Positions 46,392-54,112 are shown, numbered from the stretch's first letter. The stretch: 64,000 nucleotides of DNA from Phytopseudomonas punonensis (GCF_900142655.1 NZ_FRBQ01000008.1:62001-126000); one strand, 5' to 3'. The notes: generated by a model not told the origin, from the sequence alone. Translations and numbers: made by a program.

Positions 46392-46461
46392 ACACTTCTG
46401 ACATATGACGGATACTTGCCGCACCACAGGAATCATCCTAGCCTTGTAAACATGTGGCGCC

Positions 46462-46546
46462 GGGCCCCTCTGGCGATGAGTCCACCTCATCGTGATGTCG
46501 GAGTCACTAAGTTGAATCTCAACTTAGGCATTGACAGGGAGGGCCC
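46462..46546 (+). promoter_or_regulatory. Structured leader of the TerC family gene
   Basis: The leader has a hairpin GATGAG-TCCAC-CTCATC (46475-46491) and a perfect 9-bp hairpin CTAAGTTGA-ATC-TCAACTTAG (46507-46527). GGGCCCCTC (46462-46470) can pair, with one extra C, to GAGGGCCC (46539-46546), which covers the ribosome-binding site directly before the ATG. The three elements are nested, as in a switchable leader. I could not match it to the yybP-ykoY consensus. Confidence 0.5.
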
Positions 46547-47539
46547 ATGACAGCTCTACATGCCTTTATGCTCACGCCGTTTCTCGGCACCCCGTACTAC
46601 TTCTGGCTGGCGTTCATCGTCATTGTCATTGCGCTGCTGGTCTTCGACCTCGGCATCCTGCACCGCGACCAACACGAAATCGAAATGCGTGAAAGCCTGC
46701 TGCTCTATTCAGGCTACTTCAGCGTTGGCGTCGCCTTTGGCGGCTGGGTCTGGTGGGAGCTTGGCGCCACCAAGGCGCTGGAGTTCTACACCGGCTTTCT
46801 AGTCGAACAGTCGCTATCGATGGACAACGTGTTCGTCATGGCGATGATCCTTGGCTTCTTCGGCATCCCACGCAAATACCAGCATCGCGTGCTGTTCTGG
46901 GGAATCATCGGCGTGGTCGTGCTGCGCGCGATCATGATCGGCCTGGGAACCGCGCTGGTTCAGAAGTTCGACTGGATCCTCTACGTGTTTGGCGCCTTCC
47001 TGCTGTTCACCGGCATCAAAATGCTGTTCAGCAAGGATCACGACGAGCATCCAGACCTGTCGCAGAACAAGCTGCTGATCTTTCTGCGCAAACACATCCG
47101 TATGACCGACGACATGCACGGCGGCAAATTTCTGGTGCGCCAGAGGGATGAGGCCAGCGGAAAGATGCTGCTGTTCGCCACGCCGCTGCTGCTGGCACTG
47201 GTGCTGATCGAGCTGGCGGACCTGGTGTTCGCGGTGGACAGCGTACCGGCAGTGTTCGCCATCACCCAGGATCCGTTCATCGTCTACACCTCGAACATCT
47301 TCGCGATTCTTGGCCTGCGTGCGCTGTACTTCGCACTCGCGGCATTGATGCACCGCTTCGTGTACCTCAAGTACGCGCTGGCCATCGTGTTGATGTTCAT
47401 CGGCTGCAAGATCTTCCTGCACGGCTTCATCAAGGTTCCCGCTTTGCTCTCGCTCGGCGTTACCATGGGCGTACTGGCCGGCGGCGTTATCCTGTCGCTG
47501 CTGAAAACCCGCGATAAGAAGCCTGCAGAGACGACGTGA
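46547..47539 (+). CDS. TerC family integral membrane protein
   Basis: Membrane protein (330 aa) with about eight to nine predicted helices, of the TerC/Alx family, whose studied members export manganese or modulate metal and tellurite tolerance. Acidic residues in the membrane are visible in LVFDLGILHRD, EQSLSMDNVFVMAMIL and ELADLVFAVDSVPAVFAITQ, the conserved metal-site segments. The start ATG lies one base after GGGAGGGCCC. The gene is preceded by a structured leader and followed by an overlapping small gene. Confidence 0.9.
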   Translation: MTALHAFMLTPFLGTPYYFWLAFIVIVIALLVFDLGILHRDQHEIEMRESLLLYSGYFSVGVAFGGWVWWELGATKALEFYTGFLVEQSLSMDNVFVMAMILGFFGIPRKYQHRVLFWGIIGVVVLRAIMIGLGTALVQKFDWILYVFGAFLLFTGIKMLFSKDHDEHPDLSQNKLLIFLRKHIRMTDDMHGGKFLVRQRDEASGKMLLFATPLLLALVLIELADLVFAVDSVPAVFAITQDPFIVYTSNIFAILGLRALYFALAALMHRFVYLKYALAIVLMFIGCKIFLHGFIKVPALLSLGVTMGVLAGGVILSLLKTRDKKPAETT

Positions 47540-47730
47540 GCGAAAGAGACGTGCAGCTCGAACGCATAGACAAGGGAGACGGCGTACGCTGGTGCGTACG
47601 CCTGGGCAAGCGCACGTTGATGTTCGACGACGAAAGCGCTGCCCGCACCTTTGCCGCCCAACTGCACATGCGCGTGAACGCCGACAAGCTGACGCTGGTA
47701 GCTGACACCAGCAAGGCGCCGGACATCTAA
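47536..47730 (+). CDS. Small hypothetical protein overlapping the TerC gene
   Basis: 64-aa protein with a GTG start (47536) that overlaps the TerC stop by 4 nt (GTGA). It begins MSERDVQLERIDKGDGVRWC and continues with RLGKRTLMFDDESAARTFAA, a compact alpha/beta pattern without membrane segments. I do not recognise it. The overlap and lack of a separate promoter argue for cotranslation with TerC. It is short but its codon use looks like its neighbours. Confidence 0.55.
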   Translation: MSERDVQLERIDKGDGVRWCVRLGKRTLMFDDESAARTFAAQLHMRVNADKLTLVADTSKAPDI

Positions 47731-47737
47731 ACCTGCG

Positions 47738-48943
47738 TCACGCCTTGTACTTACCCAGCTCAAACTTGCCAATTGCCGCGCGGTGCACTTCATCGGGGCC
47801 ATCGGCCAGGCGCAAGGTACGCTGCATGGCGTACCAGTAAGCCAACGGAAAATCGCCACTGACCCCTGCCCCGCCATGCATCTGAATGGCGCGATCGATT
47901 ACCTTCAATGCCACGTTCGGCGCCACTACCTTGATCTGTGCGATCTCGCTGGCGGCGACCTTGTTGCCGACGGTATCCATCATGTAGGCCGCATTAAGCG
48001 TCAGCAGTCGCGCCATATTGATCTCCATGCGTGACTCGGCGATCAGGTCGATGTTGCCGCCCAGGCGGGCCAGCGGCTTGCCAAATGCGCTACGCGCCAG
48101 GGCTCGTTCGCACATCAACTTGAGCGCACGCTCGGCCATACCGATAGAGCGCATGCAGTGGTGAATACGCCCAGGCCCCAGGCGGCCCTGAGCGATCTCG
48201 AAGCCTCGCCCTTCACCGAGCAGAACGTTTGCGTACGGCACGCGGACGTCCTCGAACAGTACTTCGGCGTGGCCATGGGGCGCGTCGTCGTAACCGAAAA
48301 CCGGCAATGGCCTGAGCACTTTCACGCCGGGCGTATCCATCGGCACCAGAATCATCGAGTGCTGTTGGTGGCGATGCCCTTCGGGGTTGGTGAGCCCCAT
48401 GAAAATCATTACCTTGCAACGTGGATCACAGGCGCCCGAAGTCCACCACTTCCGGCCATTGATTACCCAGTGATTACCATCACGCACCGCCGTCGCCTGC
48501 ATATTGGTGGCATCCGACGACGCCACCTCTGGCTCGGTCATGGCGAATGCCGAACGAATCTCACCGCTTAACAGTGGCTCGAGCCATTCAATCTTTTGCT
48601 CTTCGCTGCCGTAACGCACCAACACTTCCATATTGCCGGTATCGGGGGCCGCGCAGTTGAACGGCTCTGGGCCAATCAGCGAACTGCCCATGATTTCTGC
48701 AAGCGGCGCGTATTCGGTATTGCTTAGCCCGGCGCCGAGGGCCGAGTCCGGCAGAAACAGGTTCCACAGCCCTTCTCCCTTCGCACGGTCTTTCAACAGC
48801 TCGATGATCGCCGTCGGCTGCCAGCGATCACCCTCGGCAACTTGCTGCTCAAAGATGGCCTCAGCCGGATAAACATGATCCTGCATAAAAGCGCTGACGC
48901 GCTCGCGCAGTTGCTGAACCTTGGGGGAATAGGCGAAATCCAC
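47738..48943 (-). CDS. Acyl-CoA dehydrogenase
   Basis: FAD-dependent acyl-CoA dehydrogenase (401 aa) that introduces the 2,3 double bond in an acyl-CoA. FAMTEPEVASSDATNMQATA carries the flavin-contact signature, and QMHGGAGVSGDFPLAYWYA near residue 370 is the second family signature. I chose GTG at 48943 (MDFAYSPKVQQLRERV), with CGAGG about 6 nt upstream; an ATG six codons earlier (48961) has no clear site. It diverges from a LysR gene, which may control it. Substrate chain type is unknown. Confidence 0.88.
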   Translation of the reverse strand: MDFAYSPKVQQLRERVSAFMQDHVYPAEAIFEQQVAEGDRWQPTAIIELLKDRAKGEGLWNLFLPDSALGAGLSNTEYAPLAEIMGSSLIGPEPFNCAAPDTGNMEVLVRYGSEEQKIEWLEPLLSGEIRSAFAMTEPEVASSDATNMQATAVRDGNHWVINGRKWWTSGACDPRCKVMIFMGLTNPEGHRHQQHSMILVPMDTPGVKVLRPLPVFGYDDAPHGHAEVLFEDVRVPYANVLLGEGRGFEIAQGRLGPGRIHHCMRSIGMAERALKLMCERALARSAFGKPLARLGGNIDLIAESRMEINMARLLTLNAAYMMDTVGNKVAASEIAQIKVVAPNVALKVIDRAIQMHGGAGVSGDFPLAYWYAMQRTLRLADGPDEVHRAAIGKFELGKYKA

Positions 48944-49085
48944 GGCATACCTCGGCTGCATTTCTGTGTGCAAAGGATGCTAGTGGACGCCGAGTCATTA
49001 ATCGAAGCTATTTTCAGCGTGTATTAACATTCATCACCGATATAAGATCAGCCGACAAAAAAACAGTACGCGGAGTCATTCAGGC

Positions 49086-50015
49086 ATGAACCTGAACAAG
49101 GTCGATCTCAATCTTTTCGTTGTCTTCGATGCCATATACACCGAAGCCAACCTTACCCGCGCCGGACAAATCGTCGGCATTACCCAGCCTGCGGTGTCCA
49201 ATGCCCTGTCTCGCCTGCGCGAAACCTTCAATGACCCACTATTCGTACGCACCGCCCAGGGCATGGTGCCAACGCCCATGGCGCAGAACATCATCACACC
49301 GGTGCGTAACGCCCTTCAGCAGCTGCGTATTTCTGTGCAGGAAAGCCGTACCTTCAACCCGGCTCAGGCGACCAAGAGCTTTCGCATCAGCATGACCGAC
49401 TTGACCGAAGCAGTTGTCCTGCCTCCTCTATTCCAACGTCTGCGTCGACAGGCACCGAGCGTGACCATCGAAAGCATGCTGGTACGCCGCCGTGAAACCA
49501 CCAAGGAGCTGGCCGCCGGCCGCCTGGACTTTGCCGTGGACGCGCCGCTGAACATCGACCCGCAGGTGCGTCACGTCAAACTAATGGAAGACCGTTATGT
49601 CTGCGCCATGCGCCATGGGCATCCGCTGGCCAAGGACAAGCTCAGCCTGGAAGCCTATCTGTCATTGACGCACATCCAGATATCCAGCCGCCGCAGCGGC
49701 CTGGGCTATGTCGATCTGGCGCTGGGGAAAATGGGCATTCAACGCCGTATCGCCCTGCGTTCGCAGCATTACCTGATGGCGTGCCGCGTAATGCGCGATA
49801 CCGATATGGCGATTACCGTGCCGGAGCGATTCGCACGGGATAACGATCTGCATTTCAGCGAGCTGCCGATTGCCGGCATTCCCGCTCTGGAAACCCATCT
49901 CTACTGGCACGAAAGCACTGATCAGGATCCAGCTAACCGCTGGATGCGTGAGCAGATCATCGAGATCTGCCAACGCATCACCGCCCTAGAGCGAAAGAAC
50001 GAAGCGACGAATTAG
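49086..50015 (+). CDS. LysR-type regulator (NodD/LeuO-like)
   Basis: LysR regulator (309 aa) of the group that begins with the D-L-N-L-x-V-x-x-A pattern (MNLNKVDLNLFVVFDAIYTE). The helix-turn-helix is AGQIVGITQPAVSNALSRLR, and LFVRTAQGMVPTPMA follows the wing. The effector domain includes GRLDFAVDAPLNIDPQVRHV. Its divergent neighbour, 142 bp away, is the acyl-CoA dehydrogenase gene, the most likely target. Inducer unknown. Confidence 0.88.
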   Translation: MNLNKVDLNLFVVFDAIYTEANLTRAGQIVGITQPAVSNALSRLRETFNDPLFVRTAQGMVPTPMAQNIITPVRNALQQLRISVQESRTFNPAQATKSFRISMTDLTEAVVLPPLFQRLRRQAPSVTIESMLVRRRETTKELAAGRLDFAVDAPLNIDPQVRHVKLMEDRYVCAMRHGHPLAKDKLSLEAYLSLTHIQISSRRSGLGYVDLALGKMGIQRRIALRSQHYLMACRVMRDTDMAITVPERFARDNDLHFSELPIAGIPALETHLYWHESTDQDPANRWMREQIIEICQRITALERKNEATN

Positions 50016-50026
50016 CGCGCCGCCTC

Positions 50027-50419
50027 TCAGCTTGAGTAATCCAGCACCGTCCAGACACGGGTCAGCCCATCGCTGATCGCACAGCCTGAAGCGGAAAGCT
50101 GGTCATTGCCGTGCAAGGTCATTCGCGTAGTAACCCCGTCGGAAGCATCCTGACGCTCCACCAGCCACTGCACCTTGCCGCAATTGGGTGTATCGATCAC
50201 ATAACTGGCAGCGACAGGTGCATCGTCTCCCGCCAGCTTGATGGCATCCACCACCACACCATGCTCTTCGACACGCTTGCCGTCAGATACCAGCACGGCC
50301 CAGGCCTGACTATCCTCGATAACGAGATAACTGGCGTTGACCTTGGGCTGCTCCACCTGCGGTTGTACGCAACCACTCAATGTCGCCAACAGCACAATTG
50401 TCATGAGTATCTGGTGCAT
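50027..50419 (-). CDS. Small lipoprotein of unknown function
   Basis: 130-aa protein with a lipoprotein signal peptide: MHQILMTIVLLATLSGC, lipobox LSGC with Cys at 17. The mature part (VQPQVEQPKVNAS...) is polar and has three further cysteines, in DTPNCGKVQWL and SASGCAISDGL plus the lipid-modified one counted separately. I do not recognise the family. It ends convergent with, and 11 bp from, the LysR gene, and starts 89 bp from the LexA box that also faces the gene on the other side. Confidence 0.75.
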   Translation of the reverse strand: MHQILMTIVLLATLSGCVQPQVEQPKVNASYLVIEDSQAWAVLVSDGKRVEEHGVVVDAIKLAGDDAPVAASYVIDTPNCGKVQWLVERQDASDGVTTRMTLHGNDQLSASGCAISDGLTRVWTVLDYSS

Positions 50420-50507
50420 TGTAGGTAGTCCTCGGCATCAGTCAGCAGCACCCTGCGGGCGCCTGCAGATAGGGAGTGATCAGGTGTAGAGACTCACTAT
50501 TACCGAA

Positions 50508-50527
50508 TACTGTTTATTTGTACAGTA
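50508..50527. promoter_or_regulatory. LexA binding site (SOS box)
   Basis: TACTGTTTATTTGTACAGTA contains CTGT-N8-ACAG and matches the gammaproteobacterial SOS consensus in both six-base arms. It is placed 88 bp upstream of the small gene at 50615 and 89 bp upstream of the lipoprotein gene on the other strand, so either or both could be SOS-controlled. Confidence 0.85.
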
Positions 50528-50614
50528 TTTTTGAATTACCCTAGCAGCCGTCACTACATGATCGCAGGCCCGGAAAATTCCAGGTGAGATCAGGCCTATC
50601 GCGGGAGCCTAACG

Positions 50615-50929
50615 ATGCTGGACGTATTGCAACTCAAACACACCATCAACCGAATGCCGCTGGACAAGGTGCGGCTGATCGTCGAGGAGCTGCATCTGGA
50701 GGGGATCGTTACCGAAGGTAAAACCCCTTTCAATCGGCTGCACTTCAACACCTGCTTTGCAGAAATCGAAGCGTTGCTGCAACGCGCTGGCTATCACCGA
50801 CAGCTGGATGTGGTCGGCTATCAAGGATTGGCCTATGCGATGTTCGATCCCAATCGCTGGCAAGCAGTGGATGTGCTGCGCTGGCTCAGAGATTATGTAG
50901 AGGAAGCCCGCGCCTGCCCCGCCTCATGA
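50615..50929 (+). CDS. Small protein of unknown function, probably LexA-controlled
   Basis: 104-aa protein, starting MLDVLQLKHTINRMPLDKVR and containing EIEALLQRAGYHRQLDVVGY and FDPNRWQAVDVLRWLRDYVE. It looks like a small alpha-helical, soluble protein; no signal peptide or known catalytic motif is seen. GGGAG about 9 nt upstream supports the start. Its upstream region carries a consensus LexA box, which makes a DNA-damage-induced role likely. The family is not one I can name. Confidence 0.8.
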   Translation: MLDVLQLKHTINRMPLDKVRLIVEELHLEGIVTEGKTPFNRLHFNTCFAEIEALLQRAGYHRQLDVVGYQGLAYAMFDPNRWQAVDVLRWLRDYVEEARACPAS

Positions 50930-51020
50930 TCGAACACCCATTCAACGCCGGTGCTCGGTTGTGGTTAGCAGAGCAGTAGACAATCGAGCGTTGGCCTAGG
51001 CTCAGAGGCTCTTCCAGCAT

Positions 51021-51037
51021 TTGGCGCGATGCTTGCT
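51021..51037 (+). promoter_or_regulatory. Sigma-54 promoter
   Basis: TTGGCGCGATGCTTGCT has GG and GC separated by exactly 10 nt and matches the sigma-54 consensus TTGGCACG-N4-TTGCW at all but one position. No coding sequence follows on the plus strand; a strong terminator lies about 100 nt downstream, so the product would be a short RNA starting near 51048. Confidence 0.75.
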
Positions 51038-51047
51038 TTAATCTATT

Positions 51048-51150
51048 GAATATCACTTGGCGGCATCATTTTGGGAAGCCAGGTAACGCACACGGCATCT
51101 GCCAGATCACCTTCCCCCATCGGGTGGTCTGGTAGATGCCGTTTTTATTT
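51048..51150 (+). ncRNA. Candidate sigma-54-dependent small RNA
   Basis: A sigma-54 promoter (51021-51037) and an intrinsic terminator (51092-51150) define a transcript of about 100 nt in the gap between the small LexA-linked gene and oprF. It can form a 5' stem, CTTGGC (51056-51061) with GCCAGG (51078-51083), and a long terminator stem with the C-rich loop TTCCCCCATCG. A loop of this kind could pair with Shine-Dalgarno sequences. There is no start codon with a ribosome-binding site inside. The 5' end is inferred from the promoter only. Confidence 0.6.
51092..51150 (+). terminator. Long intrinsic terminator
   Basis: ACGGCATCT pairs with AGATGCCGT, CCAGA with TCTGG and CACC with GGTG, joined by G-U pairs into a continuous stem of about 20 bp (51092-51142), with an 11-nt loop and TTTTTATTT immediately after. 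Confidence 0.9.
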
Positions 51151-51177
51151 GTGGCCCGTACTTTTTTACAGGCAAAG

Positions 51178-51203
51178 AAAAACCCGGCCTGAGCCGGGTT
51201 TTT
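51178..51203 (-). terminator. Intrinsic terminator of oprF
   Basis: AAAAACCCGGC (51178-51188) and GCCGGGTTTTT (51193-51203) form a perfect stem with a 4-nt loop, ending in a T run in the oprF direction, 18 bp after the oprF stop. Confidence 0.9.
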
Positions 51204-51220
51204 CCTGACGCCTGAGCCTA

Positions 51221-52201
51221 TTACTTGGCTTGGGCTTCTACTTCAGCTTCAACGCGACGGTTGATAGCGCGACCATCTTCGGTAGCGTTGTCAGCAACCG
51301 GACGGGACTCGCCGTAACCAACGGAGTTGACGCGATCAGCGCCTACGCCGTATTGGTTGACCAGCACTTCACGAACAGCGTTAGCACGACGCTCGGACAG
51401 CTTCTGGTTGTAAGCGTCAGTACCGACGGAGTCAGTGTGACCTTCAACAGTGGTGCTGGTTTGCGGGTACTGGTTCATGAAGTCAGCCAGGTTTTTGATG
51501 TCGCCATAGCTTTCTTGCTTAACAGCAGCTTTGTCGAAGTCGAATTTCACGTCCAATTCAACGCGAACGACTTGCGGAGCTTCTTCAACGACCGGAGCCG
51601 GTGCTGGAACTGGCTCAGGAGCCGGCTCAGTCACTTGAGCAACCTGACGAGTGCTGCCACCGAAGTTCAGACCAACACCAACGCCGGCTTGCCACTCAGT
51701 GTCACCTTTGTCGATGTTGTACAGAGCTTCAACGCCTGCACGAGCATAGAGCATTTCGGTGAAGTAGTACTTGGCACCGCCACCGACGATAGCCAGGGTG
51801 GAAGTGTCACGGCCGCCTTTGTTGGCGTCGCCGATGCTCTGGTGGCCAACGCCGCCAGAAACGTAAGGACGCAGACCTACACCCGGCTGGCCGAAGTGGT
51901 AGAGAGCTTTCAGATCAGTCAGGTTGCCCTTGATGTTCTTGCTGCCAGCAGCGCCTTCGCCACGCAGGTCGTGGTATTCGCCGTAGGACAGTGCCAACTC
52001 GACGTCATCGGTCAGGTAGTAACCAACGCTTGCGCCGAACTGGTTGCCTTCGTCGTGAGCGAAATCACGCTGGCTGTCGGTGAAGTAGCGGTTGGCAAAG
52101 CCTTCCACCTCGACAGCGCCTTGACCTTGGGCCAGCACGCCCATGGAGGTAGCGGCTACCAAAGAGCCAATGACTACGCCTAAGGTGTTTTTCAGTTTCA
52201 T
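51221..52201 (-). CDS. oprF: Major outer-membrane porin OprF
   Basis: OmpA-family porin (326 aa) that links the outer membrane to peptidoglycan. A signal peptide (MKLKNTLGVVIGSLVAATSM...VLAQG) precedes an eight-stranded barrel (about 25-185). A Pro/Ala/Glu hinge (EPAPEPVPAPAPVVEEAP) and the C-terminal OmpA domain (VEGHTDSVGTDAYNQKLSER) follow. Unlike OprF of P. aeruginosa, it has no cysteine at all and a shorter linker, as in other Pseudomonas groups. It sits 105 bp downstream of sigX, whose product is known to drive oprF in P. aeruginosa. Confidence 0.96.
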   Translation of the reverse strand: MKLKNTLGVVIGSLVAATSMGVLAQGQGAVEVEGFANRYFTDSQRDFAHDEGNQFGASVGYYLTDDVELALSYGEYHDLRGEGAAGSKNIKGNLTDLKALYHFGQPGVGLRPYVSGGVGHQSIGDANKGGRDTSTLAIVGGGAKYYFTEMLYARAGVEALYNIDKGDTEWQAGVGVGLNFGGSTRQVAQVTEPAPEPVPAPAPVVEEAPQVVRVELDVKFDFDKAAVKQESYGDIKNLADFMNQYPQTSTTVEGHTDSVGTDAYNQKLSERRANAVREVLVNQYGVGADRVNSVGYGESRPVADNATEDGRAINRRVEAEVEAQAK

Positions 52202-52232
52202 CCGTTAAATCCCCATCTATGAGTGATTGATC

Positions 52233-52252
52233 CGCATGCAGGTAGACATGCG
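52233..52252 (-). promoter_or_regulatory. Hairpin in the oprF leader
   Basis: CGCATG (52233-52238) and CATGCG (52247-52252) form a 6-bp stem with an 8-nt loop, 32-51 nt upstream of the oprF ATG. It may stabilise the abundant oprF mRNA. Confidence 0.4.
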
Positions 52253-52306
52253 AGTCGTCGGTAAGTTTACTAAAACTCACCTATGCCAGTTAAAGCTTGC
52301 ACCGAA

Positions 52307-52897
52307 CTAACCTTCAGTAATGCCTGCAAACTTTTCCCGCAATCTGTCTAAAGCTCGTTTGTAACGCATTTTCGTGGCGCTGAGTCCCATGTGCATGATG
52401 TCGGCGATCTCCTGAAACTCCAGCTCTGCGACAAAACGCAGCACCAGGATTTCACGGTCAATCGGATTCACGTGCACAAGCCAGCGATCCAAACCACCTC
52501 GATCCTCTATCTTCGGCGCCTTGTCTTCAGACGCTTCTTCCAGAGGATCCAAACTCAGCGCATCCGTCAAACGACGCTTGCGACGCTCCTTGCGGTACTG
52601 AGTGATGCATTCGTTGTAAGTAATGCTGTAGAGCCAAGTCTTGAACTTCGATTTACCCTCGAAGTTTTTAAGCCCGTACAGCACTTTCAACATCACTTCC
52701 TGACAGACATCGTCCGCATCTCGATCGTTCCCTAAATATCGTGCACATACATTGAACAAGGTGCGCTGATAGCGGCGCATGAGTTCTTCGTAAGCCCGCG
52801 TGATATGGAACAACTCGTCATGGGCACGTGCCACCAGCTCCTCGTCCGAGAGCTCGCGTGGGTCATAGCGCAGTGACGGTGATTGGGGTGCGTTCAA
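52307..52897 (-). CDS. sigX: ECF sigma factor SigX
   Basis: Extracytoplasmic-function sigma factor that controls oprF and envelope and fatty-acid functions in P. aeruginosa. Region 2 (RRYQRTLFNVCARYLGNDRD...YGLKNFEGKSKFKTWLYSIT) and region 4 (EFQEIADIMHMGLSATKMRY) are complete. I chose TTG at 52897 (196 aa, MNAPQSPSLRYDPRELS), which gives the length and start context I recall for P. aeruginosa SigX; another TTG lies at 52912. No ATG start is available, which suggests low translation. No anti-sigma gene is adjacent; cmpX is the usual neighbour. Confidence 0.94.
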   Translation of the reverse strand: MNAPQSPSLRYDPRELSDEELVARAHDELFHITRAYEELMRRYQRTLFNVCARYLGNDRDADDVCQEVMLKVLYGLKNFEGKSKFKTWLYSITYNECITQYRKERRKRRLTDALSLDPLEEASEDKAPKIEDRGGLDRWLVHVNPIDREILVLRFVAELEFQEIADIMHMGLSATKMRYKRALDRLREKFAGITEG

Positions 52898-52986
52898 AAC
52901 AGGTCGGGCCAACGGTCAGGACGAAAGCAGCCAGCGCCTGTAGGTACAGGCCGCTGAATGGGCGCGTAGGGTAGCAGAAATGCCCC

Positions 52987-53811
52987 TTAACGGCTGCTTA
53001 CCTGCTGTTCGAGCAGCACGCGATTAGAAAGCGAGACCAGCTCACCCGAATCGGTCATTACGGTGGTTTTCACCGTACCGATCTCCTCGATCTGACCTTC
53101 AACTTCCCCCACTTTGATTTCCTGACCAACCTGGTACAGCTCACGTACATAAATACCGGCCAAGATCTGGCTGGCCAGATCACGACTACCCAAACCAAGC
53201 GCCAGCGCGACTGCCAACCCGACGGAGATCAGCACGATGGCGATCACATTATTGAGCAGGTCAGTTTTCACCTCCAACTGGCCGATGGCCACGGAGATGC
53301 TGATGATGATTACCAGGCCCTGAGCAAGACGCGCCAGACCATGGGCGTATTCCAGGCCAACACCTTCGGCCGCGCCACGCACCAGGCCGCTGAGTAAATG
53401 CGCCAGGAGCACGCCGGCCAGCAATATCAGCGCCGCGCCGAAAACCTTGGGCAGATACAGCGCCAGCACGTCGAGAGTTGCCGAAACCCGCTCCAGTCCC
53501 AGCGACTCGGCAGCCGAGACCAGGAATATAAGCAGCACGAACCAGTAGACGATCTTGCCGATCAGCGTGGAGACAGGAACCTGAAATCCCGCACGGCCGA
53601 GGATCTTGGTGAGGCCAGTGCCGGCCATCAGACGGTCGAGGCCAACTTTACCGAGCAGCTTGGACAACAAGGTATCGAGCAGTTTGGCGACCACGAAGCC
53701 GAGTAGTACCAGCACCAGTGCGACAAACAGATTCGGAATGAAGCTGGCGACTTTCGTCCACAGCGCCGTCATCGCGGCGACCAGGCTATGAGTCCAGGGA
53801 TCGAGTTCCAT
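52987..53811 (-). CDS. cmpX: CmpX, mechanosensitive-channel-like membrane protein
   Basis: Inner-membrane protein (274 aa) with about five hydrophobic segments and a C-terminal MscS-like beta domain (GLGSRDLASQILAGIYVREL...VGEVEGQIEEIGTVKTTVMT). In Pseudomonas it lies directly upstream of sigX and affects its activity. ATG at 53811 (MELDPWTHSLVAAM) gives the family length; the longer open frame begins in the preceding gene. 89 bp separate it from the chosen sigX start. Confidence 0.92.
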   Translation of the reverse strand: MELDPWTHSLVAAMTALWTKVASFIPNLFVALVLVLLGFVVAKLLDTLLSKLLGKVGLDRLMAGTGLTKILGRAGFQVPVSTLIGKIVYWFVLLIFLVSAAESLGLERVSATLDVLALYLPKVFGAALILLAGVLLAHLLSGLVRGAAEGVGLEYAHGLARLAQGLVIIISISVAIGQLEVKTDLLNNVIAIVLISVGLAVALALGLGSRDLASQILAGIYVRELYQVGQEIKVGEVEGQIEEIGTVKTTVMTDSGELVSLSNRVLLEQQVSSR

Positions 53812-53812
53812 T

Positions 53813-54058
53813 TCATTGCGCCTTATCAGAAGAACGAGCAGCACGGCGGCGTGAAACCGGTGCAACGTGGGAAGAGCCGTTGTTGAGGGCAATCATCAGA
53901 GCGCTGGCCCAGTGCCCCATCAGGCCGAACAGATCCCCTGCGCCAACCTGGCGGTTGGCGGTTTTCAGGACGCGGTTCAGGCAGGCATCCTCGTCGCGCG
54001 CAGGCGACGAGGATGCTTTCAACAAATCACGCAGAGATTCTTCAAATGGATCGTGCAT
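53813..54058 (-). CDS. crfX: CrfX, small protein of the sigX cluster
   Basis: 81-aa protein, MHDPFEESLRDLLKASSSPA at the start, with a central segment AGDLFGLMGHWASALMIALN that is moderately hydrophobic and a basic C-terminus. ATG at 54058 has GAGG 6 nt upstream. Position between cmaX and cmpX matches the crfX slot of P. aeruginosa. Function is not known; a regulatory or membrane-associated role in the cluster is possible. It ends one base before the cmpX ATG. Confidence 0.82.
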   Translation of the reverse strand: MHDPFEESLRDLLKASSSPARDEDACLNRVLKTANRQVGAGDLFGLMGHWASALMIALNNGSSHVAPVSRRRAARSSDKAQ

Positions 54059-54112
54059 GGCAGACCTCACAGAACGTCTCCGCTAGACGAAGCGGTTGCG
54101 AGGTGAGTCACA

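Noticed and set aside
46392..46546. yybP-ykoY manganese riboswitch before the TerC gene
   Set aside because: The context fits, but I could not find the conserved loop sequences of that class; reported only as an unclassified structured leader.
52202..52306. Specific SigX-type promoter for oprF
   Set aside because: Several weak -35/-10 pairs can be drawn (for example GTAAAC to TGTCTA) but none stands out, and I do not know the consensus well enough to choose.
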